Below are positions 51,708 to 59,285 of a DNA stretch of 64,000 nucleotides, one piece after another. Numbering within the stretch: position 1 is the stretch's first letter; each line of letters starts with the position of its first letter. Below the pieces are notes generated by a model, which was given only the letters and a program-made list of their open reading frames with translations, had not been told where the DNA came from and ran no database searches. The stretch is taken from assembly GCA_021325145.1 (NCBI GenBank), contig JAJPHR010000103.1:124001-188000 (forward strand), read 5' to 3'. This DNA is from Verrucomicrobiota bacterium (lineage in GTDB: Bacteria > Verrucomicrobiota > Verrucomicrobiia > Limisphaerales > Pedosphaeraceae). The position numbers and the translations under genes were made by a program.

Positions 51708-51862
51708 GCATGGATTCGGGATGGCTGGTCTGACTAAGGTCGATAATGTCTGAATTATTCTGTTGACAGGTCCGGGGAGATCGCGCAGGTTTTGGGCGTT
51801 AAAGCCTGCGCCAGCGGGCGCGGCCTAGTCTTTGAAATGTTGCAACGCCGGAGCCGGCCAAG

Positions 51863-51980
51863 CTAAGAACCCATCCCGGTAGGGCGGGCAGTTCTCTGCC
51901 CGTCGTCGGCGCGCACGGAGTGACCGTTCTTCGCCCGGAAGCGACGGCCCGGCCAGCGCGCCCGAGACAGGCTCCAAGCC
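51863..51980. repeat. 56-bp palindromic repeat, inverted copy with insertion (F)
   Basis: CTAAGAACCCATCCCGGTAG to CGGAGTGACC (51863-51925) is the inverted consensus. The expected closing arm appears only at 51956-51980 (GCGCGCCCGAGACAGGCTCC), after about 30 extra bases, so the copy looks interrupted. Confidence 0.7.
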
Positions 51981-51990
51981 ATTTCGGGGT

Positions 51991-52070
51991 AAATTAAGCC
52001 TGGGCAGGCTGAAAATTAAACCGAAATTAAGGTAAATCCGGGTTGGTCCGGGTTAGTCCGACTTAGTCCG
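51991..52070. repeat. decamer-periodic array
   Basis: Blocks in exact 10-bp register: GAAAATTAAA, CCGAAATTAA, GGTAAATCCG, GGTTGGTCCG, GGTTAGTCCG, ACTTAGTCCG (52011-52070), preceded by AAATTAAGCC at 51991. It passes gradually from an AATTAA theme to a TTAGTCCG theme. Confidence 0.75.
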
Positions 52071-52190
52071 GCCTCGGAAAATAAATTGGTGCCGTTGGGC
52101 GCTCTTCGCACAGGGAGCGGACGCGTATCGGCAGTTCGAAAGCGGCGCTTCGCACCGCACTCCAAAACCTGGCGGAGAAACCGGGCGACA

Positions 52191-52235
52191 AAAAATTAAA
52201 GTAAATTAAACCAAATTAAACCTCTTTTTTTGGCG
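52191..52235. repeat. AT-rich decamer array, locus 2 (inverted copy)
   Basis: AAAAATTAAA, GTAAATTAAA, CCAAATTAAA in 10-bp steps, then CCTCTTTTTTTGGCG. The reverse complement matches 18289-18331 almost base for base over about 42 bp, 34 kb away. Confidence 0.85.
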
Positions 52236-52314
52236 CGGAAGGAGTTCCGGAGGATGGTTGACAACGGAGAAATCCGCGCAAGTGCCTGGTGGGTGGCCAG
52301 TTGGGTGAAATCGA

Positions 52315-52350
52315 CCGGCGCACGGAGTGCCACGCCCTACCCGGGCATAG
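52315..52350. repeat. half copy of the 56-bp palindromic repeat (J)
   Basis: CCGGCGCACGGAGTGCCACG then CCCTACCCGGGCATAG is the inverted left half of the element with its flank; the other half is missing. Confidence 0.65.
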
Positions 52351-52371
52351 CATCAGGCAAAAAGCGCGGGT

Positions 52372-52767
52372 TCAGGCGTTCCCAAAGAGGAATCTGGTCA
52401 AGGCCGAGAACCCGGTGCGGTGGTTCGCGACGAAACGATAGGCCCATTCCGCCAGCGGGGCGAAGCCGGGGAATTTCCGGTAAAGGCGCAACCCAAACTG
52501 GTGGCGGGGGTTCACCGCCCGCGAGCGAAACACGGCTTCAGCGCCGCTGTAAACCGCGCCGTCCGGTTCGATGAATTGCACGCTCCGCTCAAAACGGTCC
52601 GGCGGCAATTCGGGAAACTGCGAGGCGATTTTGGGGTCTTGAAACGGGATGTATTCGACGGCTTCCCCGGTGGCGCGCTGCCAGCGACGGATCCAAAACG
52701 CGCAGAAACGGCAGTCGCCGTCGAAAATCATCAAGGGTCTGGCCGGCGGTGATTTTACGCGCGTCAT
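52372..52767 (-). CDS. DCC-family thiol-disulfide oxidoreductase-like protein (DUF393)
   Basis: A 131-residue DUF393 protein. The defining motif is PLMIFDGDCRFCAFWIRRWQ, with the thioredoxin-like C-x-x-C as CRFC. Also typical are EYIPFQDPKIASQFPELPPD and GAVYSGAEAVFRSRAV. Such proteins are thought to act in thiol redox chemistry, but activity is little studied. It is the last gene of a minus-strand set, 12 bp after the debranching-type enzyme gene. Confidence 0.92.
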   Translation of the reverse strand: MTRVKSPPARPLMIFDGDCRFCAFWIRRWQRATGEAVEYIPFQDPKIASQFPELPPDRFERSVQFIEPDGAVYSGAEAVFRSRAVNPRHQFGLRLYRKFPGFAPLAEWAYRFVANHRTGFSALTRFLFGNA

Positions 52768-52779
52768 TGCGGCTCCGGT

Positions 52780-54981
52780 TTAAAACTCGATTCGCACCTG
52801 GACCGGTTCGCCGGAAGTGGAAAGCAAGTTCGCGAGGGTGCGCTCGCGGTGCCGTTTGAATTGAAGGGAAACCTTCGATTTGCCAATCGCAAGGTCCGAC
52901 AGGGTCAGGTCTTCGAGGAAGTCGGGCAGGGTGGGATTGCAGATGCGCAGGATCCTCCGGGGCGCGTCCGCCCGAATGCCCAGGACGGCCTGCAACAGCA
53001 GGAAAAGCGCGCCCGAGGCCCACGCCTGCGGAGAGCAACTCACGGGATACCAGACCGGATGGATCGCGTGGGCGCGCTCCATGCCGCAGAACAATTCCGG
53101 CAGCCGTTGATATTCGGTTTGGACGGCGGCGTCATGCATGCCAGTCAGCACTGGGGCTGCCTGTCGTGAATACCCGTAGTGTGACAATCCCAGTACGATG
53201 AGGGAATTGTCATGCGGCCAGACCGAACCATTATGATAACTCATTGGGTTGAAGACATGCTGGCTGGCACTCAGCGTGCGAATTCCCCAGCCGGAGAACA
53301 TACCCGGGCCAAGCAGGTGTTTGGCCATCTCGGCCGCCTGCCGCGAATCCGGCACACCGCTCCAGAGCAGATGCCCCGCGTTCGAACTGATCGTCGGCAC
53401 GACGTTCTTTTTTCCATCCAGCGCCAGGGCGAAGGTTTTCAGTTCCGGGATCCAAAAGCGGCGCACGATTTCCGCGCGCAGGCGCTCAGCCTGTTCGCGC
53501 AACGGCCCCACCCGCGCCTTATCGCCAAAGGCCGCCTGCAATTCCGCCATTCGGATGAGCGCATCGTACACGTAACCCTGGACTTCCACCAGCGCAATGG
53601 GCGGGCTGGGCAGGCTTCCATCCGGAAAGGGAACGCCATCGCTGGAATCCTTCCAGCCTTGGTTGACCAGCCCTTTGCTGGTGGGTTTGCCGCAATATTC
53701 GACGAACCCGTCCCCATCCAGGTCGCCGTAGCGATTGATCCATTCGAGCGCGCGGTTGGCATTGGGCATGAGTTCCCGCGTGAGATTGTCATCGCCGGTC
53801 CATTGCCAGGTTTCATGCAGCAGAATGAGCCACAAAATTGTGGCATCGATGGTCCCGTAGTATGGCTTATGCGGAATCTCTCCCGCGCGCGCCAGTTCAC
53901 CGCGGCGCAACTCGTGCATGATTTTCCCCGGCTGCTCCTCGGTGACCGGATCTTCGCGCTGACCCTGCCAGCGCGCCAGGTATTTCAGGGTGTCAATCGC
54001 GATGCGCGGATTGAGCGCGAGCGTTTGGAAGGAGGCGATGATCGCATCGCGGCCAAAGGCGGTGCAATACCAGGGAATGCCAGCCGTGATGATGGGTGCG
54101 CCATCGATTTTCGTGTACAACGCGCGCAGATCATCCGTGGCGCGGCGGAGAATGGAATCAAACTCCGTCAGGTTGGTTTCCCAATGCGAGCACGACGCGG
54201 TCCATTGCCGGGAGGATTCGTCCAGGGCTTTCCTCTGCCCGTCCAGTTCGAACCCGGTCCAGAGCGGGCGATTTGCCAGGGAAGTTTCCGAGTACACTTC
54301 CCATTGCACCTGGAAGTGACCTTTGGGCAGCAGGCCAAATTCCCAGCGCGCCCGGCGGGAGTTCAAGTCGGTCGGGGGTTCATGGAATTTCACGATGGCT
54401 TTCTCCAACTGGCCGTCGCTGCCTCGATAAGCAAACTGAAGCAAGCCGTTGCCAGCCTGCGGCTCGAAATATTGCCCATGCCGTTCGCGGTGCCACCCGC
54501 GAATGTCGAAAATATCGGCAAAATCGTTGGCCAGTTGGAGTTCCATCCAATAGCCGATGGTGCGGGGCAGGTGGTTGGTCAGCGTGACCTGCTCGATCAA
54601 GCGGTCGGCCACGAGCAATTCCCGTTTGATGTGAACGCAATTTTTCGGGTCCCAACTGTTGCCGCCGAATTCCGCGTCGTTGATGGCCAGGTCAATTTGC
54701 GCGCTGTGGCTGGACAGGACCTGGACCGAAAGCAACGCGGGCGGCCCTCCGCGCACGCGCAGGGCATAGTGGCTCAGCACGCGGGTGTCGTCGTGAAACA
54801 GCCCCAGGGAGCACTCTTCGGAAACCCCGACGTCGCCATGGGAATTGGTCACCAGAAAATAGCGGTTGTGTTTGAGCACCACCGAATGTTCCGCCAGCGT
54901 CTGGGCTTTGCAGAAGGCAGGGGGGGCTTTGACGGCGGTTTCCGCGGACACGGGAATGAGGGGTTCGGCAAGGGCGTTCAT
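52780..54981 (-). CDS. amylo-alpha-1,6-glucosidase-like glycoside hydrolase
   Basis: A 733-residue cytoplasmic enzyme. The N-terminal domain (about residues 30-230) is the GDE_N_bis type (YFLVTNSHGDVGVSEECSLG, LFHDDTRVLSHYALRVRGGP). The C-terminal (alpha/alpha)6 barrel has GIPWYCTAFGRDAIIASFQT, KPYYGTIDATILWLILLHET, DLDGDGFVEYCGKPTSKGLV, GWKDSSDGVPFPDG, and PHDNSLIVLGLSHYGYSRQA. Likely removes side chains or whole units from glycogen-like or related glucans. It overlaps the GT4 gene by 4 nt, so the two are translationally coupled. No signal peptide is visible. Confidence 0.9.
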   Translation of the reverse strand: MNALAEPLIPVSAETAVKAPPAFCKAQTLAEHSVVLKHNRYFLVTNSHGDVGVSEECSLGLFHDDTRVLSHYALRVRGGPPALLSVQVLSSHSAQIDLAINDAEFGGNSWDPKNCVHIKRELLVADRLIEQVTLTNHLPRTIGYWMELQLANDFADIFDIRGWHRERHGQYFEPQAGNGLLQFAYRGSDGQLEKAIVKFHEPPTDLNSRRARWEFGLLPKGHFQVQWEVYSETSLANRPLWTGFELDGQRKALDESSRQWTASCSHWETNLTEFDSILRRATDDLRALYTKIDGAPIITAGIPWYCTAFGRDAIIASFQTLALNPRIAIDTLKYLARWQGQREDPVTEEQPGKIMHELRRGELARAGEIPHKPYYGTIDATILWLILLHETWQWTGDDNLTRELMPNANRALEWINRYGDLDGDGFVEYCGKPTSKGLVNQGWKDSSDGVPFPDGSLPSPPIALVEVQGYVYDALIRMAELQAAFGDKARVGPLREQAERLRAEIVRRFWIPELKTFALALDGKKNVVPTISSNAGHLLWSGVPDSRQAAEMAKHLLGPGMFSGWGIRTLSASQHVFNPMSYHNGSVWPHDNSLIVLGLSHYGYSRQAAPVLTGMHDAAVQTEYQRLPELFCGMERAHAIHPVWYPVSCSPQAWASGALFLLLQAVLGIRADAPRRILRICNPTLPDFLEDLTLSDLAIGKSKVSLQFKRHRERTLANLLSTSGEPVQVRIEF

Positions 54982-56051
54982 ACGGCAATGGGCTGGGAGG
55001 TGTGCCGGCGGCGCTTCTGCTCGTGCGCCGACTCGTCCAGCACGCGCTGGTAGAGCCGCAGATGGTCGGTGACCAGGCGGTCACGACTGAAGCGTTCGAT
55101 GGCCCGGCGGCGGCACAAACCGCGGTCGAACGTGTCCAGCACTCCGCCGGGCCGGATGATTTGGGCCATTTGCCCGAGGGAACTCGCGAGAAAGCCGGTC
55201 ACGCCTTCCTCAATCAATTCGGGAGCACTGCCCCGGGGAAACGCCACCACCGGGCAGCCCGAAAGCATGGCTTCAATCAGTGCCAGCCCAAACGGCTCCT
55301 CCCAATCGAGGGGCGAAAGGAGCGCCCGGGCATCGCGCAGAAGCGGAACTTTCTTCGAGACGCCAATGCAACCCAATAAGTGCACGTGCGGCAGCCGGAG
55401 GCGCGGTTTCAATTCCTGCTCCGCGAACTGCTCGCCGTCCGGATGGGTTTCTCCGGCCACATAAATCGGCAAGCCGGCCAGTCCGGCCGCATCAATGGCG
55501 AGGTGAGGTCCTTTGGCCCCGGAAAAACGGCCGATGAAACAAACCTGGTTCCCGGGCTTGGCGGTCCATTCAAATCGGCCGGGATCCAAACCATGGTAAA
55601 TCACTTCACACTTGGGCAGCGGGATTTCCAGCCGTTTCTGGCGGTGGGAAATAGCCACATATTGGACCCCCGGGAAGTGACGATAATAATCAGAATATTT
55701 CTCATCGCGGGCATGATGGATCGTATAAATGACCGGAAGGTGCGGCGTCATTCTTCCCATAGCGAGGACGGCGGGTGTGTGAGCATGGGCCAGGTCAAAG
55801 TGGCTTTCCGCAATTTTCGCCATCGCCCACGAGGCATGGTTCAGCTCGGCCAGGGGATGCGGAGGCCACTGGGGTTTGAGATAGAGCGAAGCCAACTCCG
55901 CGCGAGTAGTCGAACAACCGGGGGCAAACAAGGTGACTTTGTGTCCTCGATCCAGCAGACCCTCCACCAATTCATACACGACCAACTCCGTCCCACCATA
56001 ATCTCGCGGCGGGACGGCCAGGAATGGCGTTGAAACCACTGCAATCCGCAT
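54978..56051 (-). CDS. family 4 glycosyltransferase
   Basis: A 357-residue GT-B fold retaining glycosyltransferase. The N-terminus reads MRIAVVSTPFLAVPPRDYGG, TELVVYELVEGLLDRGHKVT, and the acceptor region FDLAHAHTPAVLAMG. The donor domain has QVCFIGRFSGAKGPHLAIDA and the E-x7-E motif as EEPFGLALIEAMLSGCPVVA. It transfers a sugar from a nucleotide donor. Coupling to a debranching-type glucosidase (ATGA overlap at 54978) suggests synthesis and trimming of the same storage glucan or glycoconjugate. Confidence 0.93.
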   Translation of the reverse strand: MRIAVVSTPFLAVPPRDYGGTELVVYELVEGLLDRGHKVTLFAPGCSTTRAELASLYLKPQWPPHPLAELNHASWAMAKIAESHFDLAHAHTPAVLAMGRMTPHLPVIYTIHHARDEKYSDYYRHFPGVQYVAISHRQKRLEIPLPKCEVIYHGLDPGRFEWTAKPGNQVCFIGRFSGAKGPHLAIDAAGLAGLPIYVAGETHPDGEQFAEQELKPRLRLPHVHLLGCIGVSKKVPLLRDARALLSPLDWEEPFGLALIEAMLSGCPVVAFPRGSAPELIEEGVTGFLASSLGQMAQIIRPGGVLDTFDRGLCRRRAIERFSRDRLVTDHLRLYQRVLDESAHEQKRRRHTSQPIAV

Positions 56052-56080
56052 TTCCTAAATCCCTTTCGGTCGCGCTTTGG

Positions 56081-56158
56081 AGCCTATCTCGGCAGGGCGC
56101 GTCACTCCGTGCGCGCCGACGGCGGGCAGAGGACTGCCCGCCCTAGATAGGTTCTCAG
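56081..56158. repeat. 56-bp palindromic repeat, extended copy G
   Basis: AGCCTATCTCGGCAGGGCGC on the left and GCCCGCCCTAGATAGGTTCT on the right. The outer CTATC/GATAG arms are kept, as in copy B. It lies between the GT4 and GH51 genes. Confidence 0.9.
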
Positions 56159-56257
56159 CCGCCAACAGTATAGCGGCAAATTCTCTCCCTGGCAAAACCG
56201 CACGCGTGAATTTGAGGGCGGGCGAAATGACGCGCGCGCCCTGCCGTTCCTCCACGG

Positions 56258-58270
56258 CTACTTGCCAATGATTTTCAGAATCGTGATGGAGTACGCGGGA
56301 AGGTCGCGCGTGAAGTCCGCGCAAAGGCCGTCCACTTTCGTGCTCACAGGCACAATTTTGGCTGGCTCGGTAATCGAGTTGGTGTCCTCCGGAGCGTTCG
56401 CGCTCATGACCACGGCTTCGCCTTTGGCTTCGATGTTTTTGAGGCCGTTGATCTCCACGCGGACGGGTTGAATTGTGCCGGCACTGTTCACCAGCTTCAA
56501 ATAAATCGCGCCGGTTCCGCTGTCGCGGGTCGCATCGAAGAACAGGGTCGGCACTTGTTGCTTGGGTGTCGTGGCGGGTCCGGGCGGATCGCCGGTGCGA
56601 CGGCGCGGCGGTGGCGGCTGCCATTCGCGGGTGGGAAGATTTTCCGAACTCGCGGCCAGCACCTTGTCGCCGTGGTTGAGGTTGAACATTTTTTGCGCGT
56701 AATACGCGGGCGAGCCGTAACTGGACAGCGTGTCGTAGCCGATCAGGTCAGTGCGCCACTGCATGCCGCCGGGGTTTACGTTGACGAACAAGGGGGCGTA
56801 GCACGACATGACGACGAGGTCCGAGTTGCGCTCCATGCCGGTCATCCAGGCGGCGTCACCAAGGGCGGCGTTCATGTTGGGCGTGGGTGCGCCCTCGCGC
56901 GTGGCCCATTCGCCCACGAAAATTTTTGGGCCGCTCCGGTCGGCCTGATCGTAGTGATGAGTGTCGGACTGCATTTGCATGGAACTGCGATAGAAATGGT
57001 CGTCCAGCAGATCGGGTTTGCGGCTGTTAACCTTTGTGGTGGCGATGAGTTGCAACGCTGGATACCTGGCTTTGATGGCGTCGTAAATTTGGGCGAAGCG
57101 ATCGTTGTAACTGCCCGAGCGGTCGAACCAATCTTCGTTTCCGATCTCGACGTACTGCAGCGGAAACGGGGCCGGATGGCCGTCCTTGGCGCGGCGCGCT
57201 CCCCAGACGGTGCTGGCGTCACCGGCGACGTATTCGATCTCATCAAGCGCATCTTTGACGTAGGGCTCAAGATCGGGGCCGGGTGTGACGTGCTCGCCCT
57301 TGAGCGAATAGCCCGCGTAAACGGCGAGCACGGGTTGCATGTGCAGGTCTTCGCACCAGCCCAGGAATTCCAGCAGGCCCATGCCGTCCGAAGACCAATA
57401 GTGCCAGGCATCGTTCGGATGGCCGGGCCGCTCGGAAATGGGACCAATGGTATTCTTCCAATTGAAGCGGGTGGCAATCGTGTTGCCTTCGAGATAATTC
57501 CCGCCCGGAAATCGCAGGAACGCGGGCTTCATGTCCGCAAGCAGTTGCATGATGTCGGCCCGGTTTCCATTGGGCCGGTCGTGATACGTGGGCGGGAACA
57601 GCGAAACCAAACTGAGCCAAACGGTGCCGGGGTGGCCGGCAGTGATCAGCAGCCGGTTGTCTCGGGAAGGCGGCACTTTCCCGGTGGTGAGTGTGACTTC
57701 GTACTTCTGCCATTTGTCGCTGAGCCGGCGCACTTGCGCGCTGGCGACCACACTCGCGCTCCTGGTGTTGACGATGGCCACCGTCAACGGACCGCTGAAT
57801 CCGTTGCCGGACCGCGCATAGAACGAGGCGTGGTAGTGCGTCCTGGGCCTGACTGGAATGCCCCAGAACCCGTCGTTGGCCACGCCCGCGCGCGTTTTCG
57901 AAGTGGCTTTGGCCACGTCCAACTTCAGACTAACGCCCTGGGCGTCGTTGAGCGGGTCGGTGGTATCGAGGGACATCGAACCAGCGGCGCCGTCATCCTG
58001 TACGAGCTGCCAATGCGGCGTGTTCGTGGCGTTTTCCTTGAAGGAACGGTTGCGAATCAATTCGGCATACAATCCGCCCTCGTAGGAATAATTGATTTCC
58101 TCGGTCATCAAACCGTAAAGCGTCGGACTGACGGAACCCGTCACCTGGTCCGCCTTGATTTGAATCACCGCCGGGTTGGCTGGCTGAGCCTGCGATAAAA
58201 CCGGGAACGCAGTGGTCAGCGCGACAATCAAAAGCGAAGGAAGTTTCGCTGCGAGACGGTTTGGTTTCAT
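56258..58270 (-). CDS. exported GH51 alpha-L-arabinofuranosidase
   Basis: A 670-residue enzyme that cleaves arabinofuranose from hemicellulose or pectin. The signal peptide is AAKLPSLLIVALTTAFPVLS (cut near AQA-Q) when started at 58270; the frame to 58381 is longer but not leader-like. An N-terminal beta-sandwich precedes the catalytic barrel (ISPTLYG-like VSPTLYGLMTEEINYSYEGG; PAFLRFPGGNYLEGNTIATR). The acid/base Glu is in YVEIGNEDWFDRSG and the nucleophile Glu in IFVGEWATREGAP. With the sulfatase and PSCyt genes it supports a plant or algal polysaccharide diet. Confidence 0.93.
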   Translation of the reverse strand: MKPNRLAAKLPSLLIVALTTAFPVLSQAQPANPAVIQIKADQVTGSVSPTLYGLMTEEINYSYEGGLYAELIRNRSFKENATNTPHWQLVQDDGAAGSMSLDTTDPLNDAQGVSLKLDVAKATSKTRAGVANDGFWGIPVRPRTHYHASFYARSGNGFSGPLTVAIVNTRSASVVASAQVRRLSDKWQKYEVTLTTGKVPPSRDNRLLITAGHPGTVWLSLVSLFPPTYHDRPNGNRADIMQLLADMKPAFLRFPGGNYLEGNTIATRFNWKNTIGPISERPGHPNDAWHYWSSDGMGLLEFLGWCEDLHMQPVLAVYAGYSLKGEHVTPGPDLEPYVKDALDEIEYVAGDASTVWGARRAKDGHPAPFPLQYVEIGNEDWFDRSGSYNDRFAQIYDAIKARYPALQLIATTKVNSRKPDLLDDHFYRSSMQMQSDTHHYDQADRSGPKIFVGEWATREGAPTPNMNAALGDAAWMTGMERNSDLVVMSCYAPLFVNVNPGGMQWRTDLIGYDTLSSYGSPAYYAQKMFNLNHGDKVLAASSENLPTREWQPPPPRRRTGDPPGPATTPKQQVPTLFFDATRDSGTGAIYLKLVNSAGTIQPVRVEINGLKNIEAKGEAVVMSANAPEDTNSITEPAKIVPVSTKVDGLCADFTRDLPAYSITILKIIGK

Positions 58271-58361
58271 GGCTTCGAGAATGGAGTGAATTCTTGCAAA
58301 AGTCCAGACCGCATAAAGACTTGAAAACAGGCCGTAATCATCTAAAAGAACTCTGCTGAGC

Positions 58362-59090
58362 ATGCTGTTCCACTTGTCCAACCTGGGAATCCTGCTGGTT
58401 ATCGTTGTTCAAATCATCGCCATCGCCGTCGCCATCGTGCTGGGCGGGTTCAGGGTGGGATACCTCAGGAAAAGCGTCCAACTCTCGATGCCGAAAGCGG
58501 ACGCGGCTCCTTTCTGGGAAACCATGTTTCAGCGGTTACAGGAACTTGGCTTCAAAAAGGCGGAACCCGAAGGCCGCTATTTGCAGGGAGGCGCGCGGTC
58601 CGGAGACCCCAGCTACTCATTCACGCACGCCCGGACCAACAAGGAGGTTATGGTGCAATTTCGCGAGTCCGAGGCCGAAGAAATAGCCGTGACTGTGTCG
58701 CTGGGCTATCTGGATCCAATCGTGGGAGATACGGGTGAATCCGCGTACCGCGATGCCGTTCTCGATTATGTCACAGGAAAAGCTGATCGCATGGTCGTGG
58801 TGCCCAACCGAAGTCTCCTGGCGTTGAACAGCCTGACGGGCGGCATCCTCGCGTGCGTGCTGGCGGGGTTCGTCGTGGCCTTAAAGCGCTGGTCATTTTG
58901 GACCCCGCTCCTGGTGCTGACGATCACGGAGATCATTGTCGGTTTGATGGGACTGTGGGCGGCGTTGTACAAGCCCGCCGAGATCACGGGCAAATCGGCG
59001 GCGGCGGCGGGTATCTGCCTGTCGCTCGCCGCGATGGCCATTACCTTTTTTGCCATGCACGGTGACTTGGCGTATCACGGGGCACCGTAG
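58362..59090 (+). CDS. hypothetical membrane protein
   Basis: A 242-residue protein I do not recognise. An N-terminal helix (GILLVIVVQIIAIAVAIVLG), a soluble middle part (residues 45-145), then three C-terminal helices (LTGGILACVLAGFVVALKRW, WTPLLVLTITEIIVGLMGLW, AAAAGICLSLAAMAITFFAM). It is divergent from the GH51 gene with a 91-bp gap. The C-terminal helices recall DUF4190-type proteins. No enzymatic motif. Confidence 0.7.
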   Translation: MLFHLSNLGILLVIVVQIIAIAVAIVLGGFRVGYLRKSVQLSMPKADAAPFWETMFQRLQELGFKKAEPEGRYLQGGARSGDPSYSFTHARTNKEVMVQFRESEAEEIAVTVSLGYLDPIVGDTGESAYRDAVLDYVTGKADRMVVVPNRSLLALNSLTGGILACVLAGFVVALKRWSFWTPLLVLTITEIIVGLMGLWAALYKPAEITGKSAAAAGICLSLAAMAITFFAMHGDLAYHGAP

Positions 59091-59102
59091 GTAAAGTAAC
59101 CT

Positions 59103-59219
59103 TCAAGCACCAACCACCAAGCACCAACCACCAAGCCTCAAATCCCAAGTGGCGTTGCGAGGCCTGGAGTTTGGATCTTGGAGCTTCTCTGGAGCTTGGT
59201 GCTTGGTGTTTGGTGTTTG
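59103..59219. repeat. CCAAGCACCAA-type long hairpin repeat, copy 3
   Basis: The left arm is three near-direct repeats (AAGCACCAACCACCAAGCAC) and the right arm GAGCTTGGTGCTTGGTGTTT, able to fold into a long stem. It is the longest copy; others are at 9335 and 33745. It lies in the 5' region of the helicase gene. Confidence 0.85.
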
Positions 59220-59285
59220 TCGACCGCCACATCGAAGAAATACCTCACGCCATTTCGATATACCGGTTATGTTGTTTTGGACTGA

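Larger units (their letters stand above)
51708..52371. other. repeat-rich intergenic region
   Basis: A 664-bp gap between convergent groES and DCC genes, with no supported gene. It contains an interrupted palindromic repeat (51863-51980), a decamer array (51991-52070), the inverted partner of the 18.3-kb decamer array (52191-52235) and a half palindromic repeat (52315-52350). It is the densest repeat site in the window. Confidence 0.75.

Noticed and set aside
53212-55053. 613-codon open frame on the plus strand opposite the debranching-type enzyme
   Set aside because: Shadow frame; the minus-strand frame has clear family motifs, this one none.
56468-58198. 576-codon open frame on the plus strand opposite the GH51 gene
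   Set aside because: Shadow frame; GH51 motifs on the minus strand are decisive.
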